A stretch of DNA of 27,849 nucleotides from an uncultured Collinsella sp. (GTDB taxonomy: Bacteria; Actinomycetota; Coriobacteriia; Coriobacteriales; Coriobacteriaceae): assembly GCA_900553475.1 (NCBI GenBank), contig USEF01000005.1, forward strand, positions 1-27,849, given 5' to 3'. The position numbers were made by a program, and so were the translations under genes. Each line of letters starts with the position of its first letter. Positions within the stretch are counted from its first letter, which is position 1. Under the pieces are notes generated by a model, which saw nothing but the letters and a program-made list of their open reading frames with translations, did no database searches and was not told the origin of the DNA. Of the stretch, positions 20,510-27,849 are shown piece by piece.

Positions 20510-21922
20510 TTATGCCTCGTCGTCTTCGTGCAGGCGGCGGCGGTAATCGGCAGCCCAGCCCTCAATATTTACCTGACGGGCGCGGCCCAGACCGAGTGCG
20601 TCGGCCGGGACCGGCTCGGTGATGACGGAGCCGGCGGCCACGAGTGCGCCGTCGCCAATCTGGGCGGGCGCGACCATCATGGTGTCGGAACCGATGAAGG
20701 CATCTTTGCCGATGAGGGTCTTGTGCTTGTGGACGCCGTCGTAGTTGCAGGTGATGGAGCCCGCGCCCACGTTGACGCCGGAGCCCATGGTGGTGTCGCC
20801 GATGTAGGACAGGTGCGGCACCTTGGAACCCTCGCCGATCGTGGACTTCTTGATCTCCACGTGCGTGCCGGCCTTGGAGCCGTCGAGCATGTGGGTGCCC
20901 GGGCGCAGGTAGGCGCGCGGGCCGCAGTCGACGCCGTTCTCGATGACGGCCTCGATGGCGATGGTCTCATCAATGATGCAGCCGCTGCCGACGGTGGTGT
21001 CGGTGAGGCGGCTGTTGGGGCCGAGCTGGCACTCTTCGCCCACGGTGACGTGGCCGATCAGGTGTGTCTGCGGCCACACGACGGTGTCGCGGCCGATGGT
21101 GGCATCGGGACCGATCCAAGCCTGCGTGGGGTCGATGAAGGTGACGCCCTCGGCCATCCAGTGCTCGTTGATGCGGTCGCGCGCGATGGCGGTGAGCTGC
21201 GCGAGCTGGATGCGGCTGTTGACGCCCAGGCCGTCGCGGTAGTCGTCGCAGTGGAAGATAGAGACCGCCTGGCCGTGACCCTTGAGGATTTCGAGCATGT
21301 CGGGCAGGTAGTACTCGGACTGCGCGTTGTCGTTGCCGATCTCGTTAATGTGGGCGGCAAGCTGCGCGCCGTCGAAGGCGTAGCAGCCGGCGTTGCACTC
21401 CAGCAGCGTGGCGGCCTGCTCGGGTGTGCAGTCCTTCTGCTCGATGATGCGTTCGATCTGGCCGTCGGCACCCAGCTTGATGCGGCCGTAGCCGAAGGGG
21501 TCGGGCGGGGTCATGGTCATGACGGTGCAGGCGAGCTCGCCGGTGGCGACGGTCTGCGCGAACTTGGCGACGGTGTCGGCGGTGATGAGCGGCAGGTCGC
21601 CGTTGAGCACGACGACGGGGCCTTGCGTGATGCCGCAGGCCTCGAGCGCGACCTTCACGGCGTGACCGGTGCCCAGGCGCTCGGTCTGCTCAACGCACTC
21701 GACTTTGGTGGCGCTGTTGGCGTAGGCGCCGTCGATCAGGGCGCGCATCTCGTCGGCGTGGCTGCCGATGACGACCACGACGCGGCTGCAGCCGGCCTTG
21801 ATGGTGGCGTCGACGATCCACTGGACCATGGGCTTGCCCAGGATCTTGTGCGAAACCTTACAGTGGTTCGACTTCATGCGGGTGCCCTCGCCGGCAGCGA
21901 GGATAATTGCGGTTGCGTCCAT
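20510..21922 (-). CDS. glmU: GlmU, bifunctional UDP-N-acetylglucosamine pyrophosphorylase / glucosamine-1-phosphate N-acetyltransferase
   Basis: Makes UDP-GlcNAc for peptidoglycan. The 470-residue protein opens with the uridyltransferase domain: LAAGEGTRMKS (about 8-18), HKILGKPMVQWIV, RLGTGHAVKVAL and VVLNGDLPLI. The C-terminal half is a left-handed beta helix of hexapeptide repeats (IGPDATIGRDTVVWPQTHL onward), with KKSTIGEGSKVPHLSYIGD and NYDGVHKHKT giving the acetyltransferase active site. ATG 21922 has AGGAGA upstream on the minus strand; a longer in-frame extension to 22132 has no ribosome site and crosses the divergent promoter region. The length is close to the family norm of 450-460. 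Confidence 0.97.
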   Translation of the reverse strand: MDATAIILAAGEGTRMKSNHCKVSHKILGKPMVQWIVDATIKAGCSRVVVVIGSHADEMRALIDGAYANSATKVECVEQTERLGTGHAVKVALEACGITQGPVVVLNGDLPLITADTVAKFAQTVATGELACTVMTMTPPDPFGYGRIKLGADGQIERIIEQKDCTPEQAATLLECNAGCYAFDGAQLAAHINEIGNDNAQSEYYLPDMLEILKGHGQAVSIFHCDDYRDGLGVNSRIQLAQLTAIARDRINEHWMAEGVTFIDPTQAWIGPDATIGRDTVVWPQTHLIGHVTVGEECQLGPNSRLTDTTVGSGCIIDETIAIEAVIENGVDCGPRAYLRPGTHMLDGSKAGTHVEIKKSTIGEGSKVPHLSYIGDTTMGSGVNVGAGSITCNYDGVHKHKTLIGKDAFIGSDTMMVAPAQIGDGALVAAGSVITEPVPADALGLGRARQVNIEGWAADYRRRLHEDDEA

Positions 21923-22115
21923 GTGATCTCCTGTTACGTTATAGAGACGTGTGTTTGGAAACGATACACGGCGCAATATGATACCGCAGGCATATGTTGA
22001 GCGCGTAGCGATTGGCTCATGGCGGCCGATGTCGGTGCCGCCGGCGTGGCGTTTGCGCTGCTTGCGTGCGGCGTTGGCGGTGCTGCGGAGCTGTCGTTTG
22101 AGCGAGGGGACGGGG

Positions 22116-23009
22116 GTGCCCGTGGACAACATACAAGAGGAGTTTGGCGGCGAGCCCGTCGCGGCATTCTCGATGTCGCATCCGGCTGTGCCGGCCCTCT
22201 ACATGGTGCTGACGCTGGGGCTCACCATGTTCTCGATGCAGCCGGTGCTGATTGCGCTGTCACTTGCGGGCGGGCTGGCGTATGGATTTGCGACGCGCGG
22301 GGCTGCCCGCACGCTGGGCGCACTCCGCTGGCAGCTGCCGGTGATTTTGATTATCGCGCTGGTCAATCCGCTGTTTAGCGCCTCGGGCTCGACGGAGCTG
22401 TTCCGTATTGGCATGCGCGCGGTGTATCTGGAAAGCATGGTATACGGCCTGTGCATGGGCGGGCTGTTTGTGGCGAGCGTGCTGTGGTTTGAGGCCGCGG
22501 CGTCGATGCTCGAATACGACAAGGTGCTCGCGCTGCTGGGCAATGCCGCACCGGTGATTGCGCTCATGATCTCGATGTGCATGAGGCTTATCCCGCAGTT
22601 TTTACGCCGCGGTCGTACGGTGCTGGCGGTGCAGGATGCGATTGATGTGCCGGGCCGCGTGCCCACCGATCCCGTGCGATCGCGCCTGCGGGCGTCGAGC
22701 GTGTTGATGGGCTGGGGCATGGAAGATTCGCTGGAGCGCGCGGACGCCATGCGCTCCCGTGGGTGGGGCGCCGCGACGCGTCGAACGACGTATGCGCGGT
22801 ATCGGCTGGGGCGCGGCGATGTTGCCGCGCTGGTTGGACTTGCGCTGTTTGGCATGGCCACGACGGCAGTGGCGTGGACTGCGACGATGCAGTATTCGTT
22901 TTACCCGCAACTATCGGTGCCGGCGCCGTGGCTGGGCTATGTCGTGTACGCTGCCTGGATGATGCTGCCTTGCGCGTCGCACGCGATTGATGAGAAGAGG
23001 TTTGGCTGA
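22116..23009 (+). CDS. EcfT, ECF transporter transmembrane component
   Basis: A 297-residue membrane protein that couples the ECF ATPases to the S component. It has about five to six hydrophobic segments, the first near VPALYMVLTLGLTMFSM. The C-terminal coupling region contains ERADAMRSRGWG, the conserved EcfT helix motif with the Arg-Gly that contacts the ATPases. The start is taken as GTG 22116 after GAGGGG (22104-22109); GTG 22122 is the alternative, and the in-frame extension back to 21951 has no ribosome site. The stop overlaps the next ATG by one base (ATGA), so translation is coupled to the ATPase gene. Confidence 0.88.
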   Translation: MPVDNIQEEFGGEPVAAFSMSHPAVPALYMVLTLGLTMFSMQPVLIALSLAGGLAYGFATRGAARTLGALRWQLPVILIIALVNPLFSASGSTELFRIGMRAVYLESMVYGLCMGGLFVASVLWFEAAASMLEYDKVLALLGNAAPVIALMISMCMRLIPQFLRRGRTVLAVQDAIDVPGRVPTDPVRSRLRASSVLMGWGMEDSLERADAMRSRGWGAATRRTTYARYRLGRGDVAALVGLALFGMATTAVAWTATMQYSFYPQLSVPAPWLGYVVYAAWMMLPCASHAIDEKRFG

Positions 23010-24652
23010 TGGCTCGGTTGGATAGGAGCTCGGCGGCGGGTGTGGCATATGGCTCGGCCGCGCCGGCGATTGAGGTGCGAGGCCTTAGTTTTGCCTATCC
23101 CGGGGCCGAGGCACCGGTGCTCGAGGGGCTTGATTGGCGTGTTTCCCAAGGTGCGTTTGCACTGCTTGTTGGCGGTACCGGTTCGGGCAAGTCGACGCTG
23201 CTGTCGCTGCTCAAGCCCGAGATCGCGCCGGCGGGTACGCGCTCCGGCGAGCTGCGCGTGCTGGGCGAGCCCGTCGCCGACATGGATGTGCGGGCATCGG
23301 CGGAGCGCGTGGGCTATGTGTTCCAGGATCCCGAGAACCAGATCGTGTGCGAAACCGTGTGGCACGAGATGGCGTTTGGCCTGGAAAACTTGGGGCTAGC
23401 ACGTGATGAGATGCGCCGTCGCGTAGCTGAGACCAGCTATTTCTTTGGGCTGGAAGATTGGCTTCACCGCGATACTGACACGCTTTCGGGTGGTCGCAAA
23501 CAGTTGCTGTCGTTGGCGGCCGTTCTGGCGTTGCGCCCGCGCGTGCTGCTGCTCGACGAGCCCACGTCTCAGCTTGATCCGGTTGCGGAGAAGAATTTCC
23601 TGCACGCGCTGTTTCGTGTGAATCGCGAGCTGGGCTGCACGGTTGTTGTGGCGACGCATCAGCCGCGGCCGATGCTCGAGTATGCGACGTGTACGTACCG
23701 GATTGAGGGCGGTCGCGTGCGCGAGGTGGCGGATATGTCTTCTTTGGGACGCCGAGAATCGCTGTTTTCCGATGACATGTTGGGGTGGGGTGCCATCCGA
23801 TGTGCAAAAAACGGAGTATTCAGCAGGCGTGAGGACAATTTGGGCTCTCTGGAGCCGCCCGGGGACGTATCGAGCGCGAAAAAAAGTTCAGAATTGGACA
23901 AATCGTCCGAATTTGTGGCGCAAACGTCGCTCGAGAATGGCTCGGAAGCCTTCCCGCGCACGGATGGAAGCAGAATACTCCAAAAAATGCACGGCGGGTC
24001 GGCTACCACCCTGTCGGAAGGCTGGTTTCGCTACGATCGCGCGGGCGGTTGGGTGCTGCGCGGGCTCGACGTGACGTTTTCGGCCGGTGCGGTGCATGCG
24101 ATCGTGGGCGGCAACGGATGCGGTAAGTCGACGATACTCTCGGTGCTGGCGAAGACCGCCAAGCTGCAGCGCGGCCGCATGGTGCGCGGAGCGGCCTCGG
24201 CGGCGCTGCTGCCTCAGAATCCCAAAGCATTGCTGGTTGCCGATACGGTTCGCGACGAGCTGATGGAATGGGCTTCGACCTGCGGATATGACGAGAACTT
24301 GGCGCGGGAGCGTGCGGCGAGCTTGGGGTTGTCGGGTCTGGATGGACGCCATCCGTACGATCTTTCGGGCGGGCAGCGTCAACTGCTTGCATTGGCAAAA
24401 CTGCTGCTAATCGGCCCCGAACTGCTATTGCTCGATGAGCCCACCAAGGGTCTAGACCTGTTCAGCCGCCGCATCATTGCCCGCGCCCTGCGTGACCATG
24501 CGAAGGCTGGCGGCACCGTCATCATGGCTACGCACGATTTGGACTTTGCCGAGCAGGTAGCCGACGACGTCGTCATGATGTTTGACGGCGAGATTGCCTG
24601 CATGGAGCCGCCGGCCGACTTCTTTGCCGATAACGTGTTTTATAGGGCGTGA
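23009..24652 (+). CDS. Fused ECF transporter ATPase (EcfA-EcfA')
   Basis: Two ABC ATPase domains in one 547-residue chain power the ECF importer. Domain 1 has Walker A GGTGSGKST (55-63), signature LSGGRKQLL (159-167) and LLLDEPTSQLDP. Domain 2 has Walker A GGNGCGKST (367-375), signature LSGGQRQLL (452-460) and LLLLDEPTKGLD. The linker, roughly residues 265-328, has no domain character, is Ser/Glu/Lys-rich and corresponds exactly to element C (23802-23992). Both domains keep their catalytic motifs, so the protein is probably active. Fused ATPases are common in ECF systems; what is odd is the repeat-derived linker. The gene is followed within five bases by the S component. Confidence 0.93.
   Translation: MARLDRSSAAGVAYGSAAPAIEVRGLSFAYPGAEAPVLEGLDWRVSQGAFALLVGGTGSGKSTLLSLLKPEIAPAGTRSGELRVLGEPVADMDVRASAERVGYVFQDPENQIVCETVWHEMAFGLENLGLARDEMRRRVAETSYFFGLEDWLHRDTDTLSGGRKQLLSLAAVLALRPRVLLLDEPTSQLDPVAEKNFLHALFRVNRELGCTVVVATHQPRPMLEYATCTYRIEGGRVREVADMSSLGRRESLFSDDMLGWGAIRCAKNGVFSRREDNLGSLEPPGDVSSAKKSSELDKSSEFVAQTSLENGSEAFPRTDGSRILQKMHGGSATTLSEGWFRYDRAGGWVLRGLDVTFSAGAVHAIVGGNGCGKSTILSVLAKTAKLQRGRMVRGAASAALLPQNPKALLVADTVRDELMEWASTCGYDENLARERAASLGLSGLDGRHPYDLSGGQRQLLALAKLLLIGPELLLLDEPTKGLDLFSRRIIARALRDHAKAGGTVIMATHDLDFAEQVADDVVMMFDGEIACMEPPADFFADNVFYRA
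23802..23992 (+). repeat. Element C, 191-bp inverted-repeat element inside the ecfA fusion
   Basis: The ends GTGCAAAAAACGGAGTATTC (23802-23821) and 23973-23992 match inverted as GTGCA + six bases + GGAGTATTC; the six central bases are A-rich on the plus strand in both arms and do not pair. Inside are GGCTC/GAGCC (23843-23847 / 23852-23856), CGAGCG/CGCTCG (23871-23876 / 23928-23933) and GGAC/GTCC (23896-23899 / 23905-23908), nested. It is read through in frame as residues 265-328. Confidence 0.75.
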
Positions 24653-24656
24653 TGGG

Positions 24657-25370
24657 ATGACGGATTATCGCGTCGCGCGCTTGCTTGCAAAACTGGAGGT
24701 CCCGCTGTTGTTGGCGGTGCCGGCGGTGATGGCTGCCGCGTTGCTGTCGGGTGTTGAGCAGGCAGCATTGGCCATGCTGGTTGTGGTGGCGCTGGTGCTC
24801 GCGCTGTTCTTTGCGGGTTACGAGGCATCTCGTCCGGGATTGCGCCAGATTATGCCCACGCTGGTGCTGGCGGCGCTGGCGGCGGCGGGGCGCATCCTGT
24901 TTGGGCCCATTCCCGACTTTAAGCCGGTGAGCGCCATCGCCATTATCGCGGGGGCGACGCTTGGTCGCCGCAACGGTTTTATGGTTGGCGCGCTGGCGGC
25001 GCTGACCAGCAATTTCTTTTTTGGACAGGGCATGTGGACGCCGTGGCAGATGTATGCCTGGGGGCTCGTGGGATACGTTGGCGGTGCGCTGGCGTATGCG
25101 GGTGCGTTCGACCGCGCCGACGGCACCGTGCGCATGCCAGCGCTGCTGGCGTACGGCTTTGCGTCGGGCCTGCTCTATGGCGTCGTGATCAACGCGTATG
25201 ACATCATTGGATTTGTACGGCCGCTTACTTGGGCGGGTGCCGTGGCACGTCTTGCCACGGCGGTGCCGTTCGATATCACGCACGGCCTTGCGACCTGCGT
25301 GTTTTTGGCCGCCTTGTACAAGCCTTGGTGCCGTCGCATTAACCGTGTCGTCGTGAAATACGGACTGTAG
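24657..25370 (+). CDS. ECF transporter substrate-specific (S) component
   Basis: A 237-residue membrane protein with about six hydrophobic segments. The block GRILFGPIPDFKPVSAIAII, then GATLGRRNGFMVGALAALTS and NFFFGQGMWTPWQMYAWGLV, is the mark of a widespread S-component group. The substrate is not certain from sequence; cobalamin-type compounds (the CbrT-like group) are a possibility, and no vitamin gene nearby decides it. The ATG at 24657 lies five bases after the ATPase stop with a weak GGG site upstream; an in-frame start at 24582 would overlap the ATPase deeply and is rejected. With EcfT and the fused ATPase it makes a complete dedicated (group I-like) ECF transporter. Confidence 0.85.
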   Translation: MTDYRVARLLAKLEVPLLLAVPAVMAAALLSGVEQAALAMLVVVALVLALFFAGYEASRPGLRQIMPTLVLAALAAAGRILFGPIPDFKPVSAIAIIAGATLGRRNGFMVGALAALTSNFFFGQGMWTPWQMYAWGLVGYVGGALAYAGAFDRADGTVRMPALLAYGFASGLLYGVVINAYDIIGFVRPLTWAGAVARLATAVPFDITHGLATCVFLAALYKPWCRRINRVVVKYGL

Positions 25371-25392
25371 GGCATTTCGCGTTCCCACACGA

Positions 25393-25459
25393 ACTTGCGG
25401 TGGAATAGTTCTCGTTTTTGGCTATTTGCTGCCCAAACAGGAACTACTCCACCGCAACT
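25393..25459. repeat. Palindrome in the convergent spacer after the ECF operon
   Basis: TTGCGGTGGAATAGTTC (25395-25411) and GAACTACTCCACCGCAA (25441-25457) are 17-base arms with one mismatch, which is a G-T pair on the minus strand. The loop contains TTTGG / CCAAA. It could terminate either convergent gene, but its arms differ from the other palindromes. Confidence 0.8.
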
Positions 25460-25518
25460 TATAGGGGGAGAGGGGTCACATGATCTGTTTTCCTCTGTCC
25501 CCCAGGAATTGCTTGGCG

Positions 25519-26338
25519 CTAGAGCTCTAGCGCGAGGGTGACGGGGCAGTGGTCGCTGCCAAAGATGTCGCCGCGGATGCCGGTGTCGCGAACGTTGCCG
25601 GCGATTGCGTCGCTCACCAGGAAATAATCGATGCGCCAGCCGGCGTTGTTCTTGCGGGCATTAAAGCGGTAGCTCCACCAGCTGTAGACGCCCTCGACGT
25701 CGGGGTTTGCCGCGCGCCAGGTATCGGTGAAGCCGGCGTTGAGCAGCTCGGTAAACTTGCCGCGTTCCTCGTCCGAAAAGCCTGCGTTGCCGCGGTTGGA
25801 CTTGGGGTTCTTAAGGTCGATTTCCTCGTGCGCTACGTTAAAGTCGCCGCAGGTTACGACGGGCTTACCGGTCTCGCGTTCAAGTGCGCTCAAAAAGCCA
25901 CGATAGGCATCGTCCCAGGCCATGCGTACATCGATGCGCGCGAGCTCATTTTGGGCGTTAGGCGTGTAGACATCGACAAACCAGAACTTGTCGAACTCGA
26001 GCGCGCAGACGCGGCCCTCGGTTGCGGCTTTGGGCGACGAGTTCGGCCGCCTTGCCCTCGCCGGCGTAGGGTAGCAGTGCGTTGGCGTGCAGCACGCGCA
26101 GCGGTTCCTGGCGGCTAAAGACCGCAGTGCCCGAATAGCCTTTGCGCTCGGCATAGCTCCAGGTTTGGTGATAGCCGGGCAGGTCGATATCGACCTGGCC
26201 CTCCTGCAGTTTGGTCTCCTGCAGCGCCAAGATATCGACGTCGAGTTCTTGCGCGATCTGGATAAAGCTCGGGTCCTTTTTGAGCACGGCGCGCAGGCCG
26301 TTGACGTTCCACGAGGCAAAAGTGTAAGTCTGAGGCAT
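25519..26338 (-). pseudogene. Exodeoxyribonuclease III, frameshifted
   Basis: An AP endonuclease/exonuclease III gene split over two frames. Frame one, from the ATG at 26338, gives MPQTYTFASWNVNGLRAV, LALQETKLQEGQVDIDLPGY and YSGTAVFSR up to GKAAELVAQ. The rest continues in the next frame: EGRVCALEFDKFWFVDVYTP, VVTCGDFNVAHEEIDL, YSWWSYRFNARKNNAGWRID and GSDHCPVTLALEL. All catalytic blocks (Asn, Glu, Asp-Asn, Asp-His) are present across the two frames. The span is 820 bases, one more than 273 codons. An extra G in the run at 26032-26034 would restore AELVAKAATEGRVCAL. It is either a true inactivation or a sequence error; a programmed shift is not supported. Confidence 0.85.
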
Positions 26339-26474
26339 GGTGTCCTTTCGACGGGGTTGGCAGGCTTAAGATTAGCGCAACAGGGGCGGTGGTGGGCTCC
26401 GCGCGTACTGACCCAAAGGCTGTATGCTGGGACATTGCCCGACGCTGCCTGACCAACGAGGACGGAGGACTCAT

Positions 26475-27227
26475 ATGACGCAGGCGATAACGGACTCCAA
26501 ACAGGCCTCCGCCGCGCTGGCGGCGCTGTTCGGCACCCACAAGCGCGTGGTCTTCTTTGGCGGCGCGGGTGTTTCCACGGCGAGTGGCATCCCCGATTTC
26601 CGCAGCGTGGACGGCCTGTATCACCAGCAGTTTGCCTACCCGCCCGAGACTATGCTCTCGCATAGCTTTTACGAGGCGCATCCGGCCGAGTTCTTCGACT
26701 TCTACCGCACCAAGATGATCGCGCTTGGTGCTAAGCCCAACCGCTGCCACACCAAGTTGGCCGAGCTGGAGCGCGCCGGCAAGCTAAATGCCGTGGTGAC
26801 GCAAAATATCGACGGCCTGCATCAGATGGCCGGCTCACAGCGAGTGTTTGAGCTGCACGGATCGGTCCATCGCAACATTTGCCAGTCGTGCGGCGCGGTC
26901 TATAGCGCCGAGTGGATTTGCTCGCGCGAGCACGAGGATGCCGCGGGCGTGCCTGCGTGCCCCGCGTGCGGTGGCCGCATCAAGCCCGATGTAGTGCTCT
27001 ACGAAGAGCCGCTCGACGAGCATGTGTTGACCGGTGCCGTTGCCGCCATCGCCGCGGCCGATGCCCTCATTGTGGGCGGGACCTCGCTCGTGGTGTATCC
27101 GGCGGCAGGCCTTACGCGATACTTTACCGGCGATACGCTGGCTATTTGCAATCTTGCTCCTACCGATCAGGATGCAAATGCCGACCTGCTGATTTCTTGC
27201 GACATCGCGGCCGCGTTTGCGTTCTAG
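26475..27227 (+). CDS. Sir2-family NAD-dependent protein deacylase (sirtuin)
   Basis: Removes acyl groups from lysines using NAD. The 250-residue protein has the NAD-binding GGAGVSTASGIPDFRS (about 29-44), TQNIDGLHQMAG (109-120), the catalytic His128 in ELHGS, and a zinc site C136, C139, C162, C165. GGTSLVVYPAAGL and the ICNLAPTDQD end complete the Rossmann part. The ATG at 26475 follows GGAGGA; an in-frame start at 26424 has no ribosome site. The gene is divergent from the exonuclease III gene and sits upstream of folP with a hairpin between them. Confidence 0.93.
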   Translation: MTQAITDSKQASAALAALFGTHKRVVFFGGAGVSTASGIPDFRSVDGLYHQQFAYPPETMLSHSFYEAHPAEFFDFYRTKMIALGAKPNRCHTKLAELERAGKLNAVVTQNIDGLHQMAGSQRVFELHGSVHRNICQSCGAVYSAEWICSREHEDAAGVPACPACGGRIKPDVVLYEEPLDEHVLTGAVAAIAAADALIVGGTSLVVYPAAGLTRYFTGDTLAICNLAPTDQDANADLLISCDIAAAFAF

Positions 27228-27241
27228 CCCGCGTGCGCGGA

Positions 27242-27247
27242 TACAAT
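27242..27247 (+). promoter_or_regulatory. Possible -10 box for folP
   Basis: TACAAT lies 15 bases after the sirtuin stop and 76 bases before folP. The -35 region overlaps the end of the sirtuin gene and is not a clear match. Confidence 0.3.
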
Positions 27248-27272
27248 AGAAAGACTGAGTGCAAAGCGACCC

Positions 27273-27300
27273 CGCCGCCAGCTCCCCAAGCTCGGCGGCG
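27273..27300 (+). terminator. Hairpin in the folP leader
   Basis: CGCCGCC-AGCT (27273-27283) pairs with AGCT-C-GGCGGCG (27289-27300), eleven pairs with one bulge and a 5-base loop. ATTTT follows after six bases. It may end the sirtuin transcript or act as a leader hairpin for folP. Confidence 0.5.
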
Positions 27301-27322
27301 TGGGCATTTTAGGAGGATGTTC

Positions 27323-27849
27323 ATGGCGAACGACAGCAAGACATGGCGGTGCGGAAAGTACGAGCTCAGCTTTGACCGTCCGCGCATCATGGGCGTCCTC
27401 AACGTGACGCCCGATTCGTCTAGCGATGGCGGGGAGCACTTCGACCCGGATGCCGCCATCGAGTACGGCCTGGCGATGCTCGACGCCGGCGCCGACATCA
27501 TCGACGTGGGCGGTGAGTCCACGCGTCCCGGCTTTACTCCGGTCAACCCCGACGAGGAGGCTCGCCGCGTGCTGCCCGTGGTGCGCGCGCTGGCCAAAGA
27601 GGGTGCCATCGTCTCGATCGACACGCGCCACGTGGCGGTTGCCAAGGCGGCCGTGCGCTGCGGCGCCTCGATCGTCAACGACGTGACCGGCTTCACCGAT
27701 CCCAAGATGGTCGAGTTTGTTAAGACGAGCACCTGCGGCGTCATCGTGATGCATGCCGGCGAGGTCGCCGCGCCCACCCGCACGCACGCAACGGTGCAGC
27801 TCGATACCTCGGCAGCGGCGTTTGTTGCCGAGAAGGCGCGCGAGGCGGC
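27323..27849 (+). CDS. folP: Dihydropteroate synthase, 3' end outside the window
   Basis: Condenses p-aminobenzoate with the pterin pyrophosphate in folate synthesis, the target of sulfonamides. The visible 175 codons are open to the window edge. They include RPRIMGVLNVTPDSSSDGGE (about residues 19-38), DIIDVGGESTRPGF, VSIDTRHVAVAKAAVRCGAS, IVNDVTGF and VIVMHAGE, all family blocks including the pterin-binding Asp/Asn and the GGESTRPG loop. ATG 27323 follows AGGAGG (27311-27316). There is no sign of damage in the visible part. Only the first half or so of the protein can be judged. Confidence 0.95.
   Translation, partial: MANDSKTWRCGKYELSFDRPRIMGVLNVTPDSSSDGGEHFDPDAAIEYGLAMLDAGADIIDVGGESTRPGFTPVNPDEEARRVLPVVRALAKEGAIVSIDTRHVAVAKAAVRCGASIVNDVTGFTDPKMVEFVKTSTCGVIVMHAGEVAAPTRTHATVQLDTSAAAFVAEKAREA

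Noticed and set aside
20495..22000. Long plus-strand frame opposite glmU (501 codons)
   Set aside because: An Asp/Gly/Val/Ala-rich shadow of the glmU gene, without start signals or motifs.
21923..22115. Riboswitch upstream of the ECF operon
   Set aside because: The 193-base divergent spacer was inspected for long paired elements or known conserved boxes and none was convincing. A covariance-model search would be needed to exclude one.
26030..26036. Programmed ribosomal frameshift in exonuclease III
   Set aside because: No slippery heptamer or downstream structure is evident, and this enzyme family is not known to need one. A mutation or sequence error is simpler.

Overview
The window is high-GC chromosomal DNA with densely packed genes on both strands. 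Gene content and protein sequence style point to the Actinobacteria, most likely class Coriobacteriia and a Collinsella-like gut organism: a class B sortase, an NfnAB ferredoxin:NADP oxidoreductase pair typical of anaerobes, a CmpB-type membrane protein, a fused ECF ATPase, and many short palindromic intergenic repeats. The taxonomic call is inference; no rRNA or tRNA gene was seen.

Layout. 181-2132 (+): purE, a class B sortase and a MoaE-like protein. 2239-3468 (-): a CmpB-family membrane protein. 3765-7387 (+): purF, purM and purN, which with purE supply several steps of de novo purine synthesis. 7540-9947 (+): a lone PTS IIA protein, a PrsA-type foldase and YqeY. 10331-14032 (+): a polar amino-acid ABC transporter (ATPase, lipoprotein, two permeases) followed by a cytidylate kinase-like protein. 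16398-14159 (-): nfnA-nfnB. 21922-16772 (-): glmU, prs and pth, an arrangement also seen in other Gram-positives, here interrupted between prs and pth by a 1.7-kb block. 22116-25370 (+): an ECF vitamin-type transporter (EcfT, fused EcfA-EcfA', S component). 26338-25519 (-): exonuclease III carrying an apparent frameshift. 26475-27849 (+): a sirtuin, then folP, which runs off the right edge.

The least ordinary content is repetitive. Two elements of about 200 bp (A, 17515-17718; B, 19043-19244) share 24-26-bp terminal inverted repeats but differ inside. They flank a gene for a protein with a Vsr/DUF559-like nuclease signature, forming what looks like a small composite mobile unit between prs and pth. 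A third element of similar size (C, 23802-23992) with different ends lies inside the ecfA fusion gene and encodes the whole linker between its two ATPase domains in frame. A 27-base repeat occurs three times, and in two of these the full palindrome begins exactly at a stop codon (purF and pth). Other palindromes with a GGGACAG-like core sit in several spacers. In nearly all of these hairpins the arm mismatches are G-T pairs on one strand, so folding of that single strand is kept.

The strongest candidate for something undescribed is the A - nuclease-like gene - B unit, followed by the element C exaptation. No search could be run, so family assignments rest on motifs read by eye.
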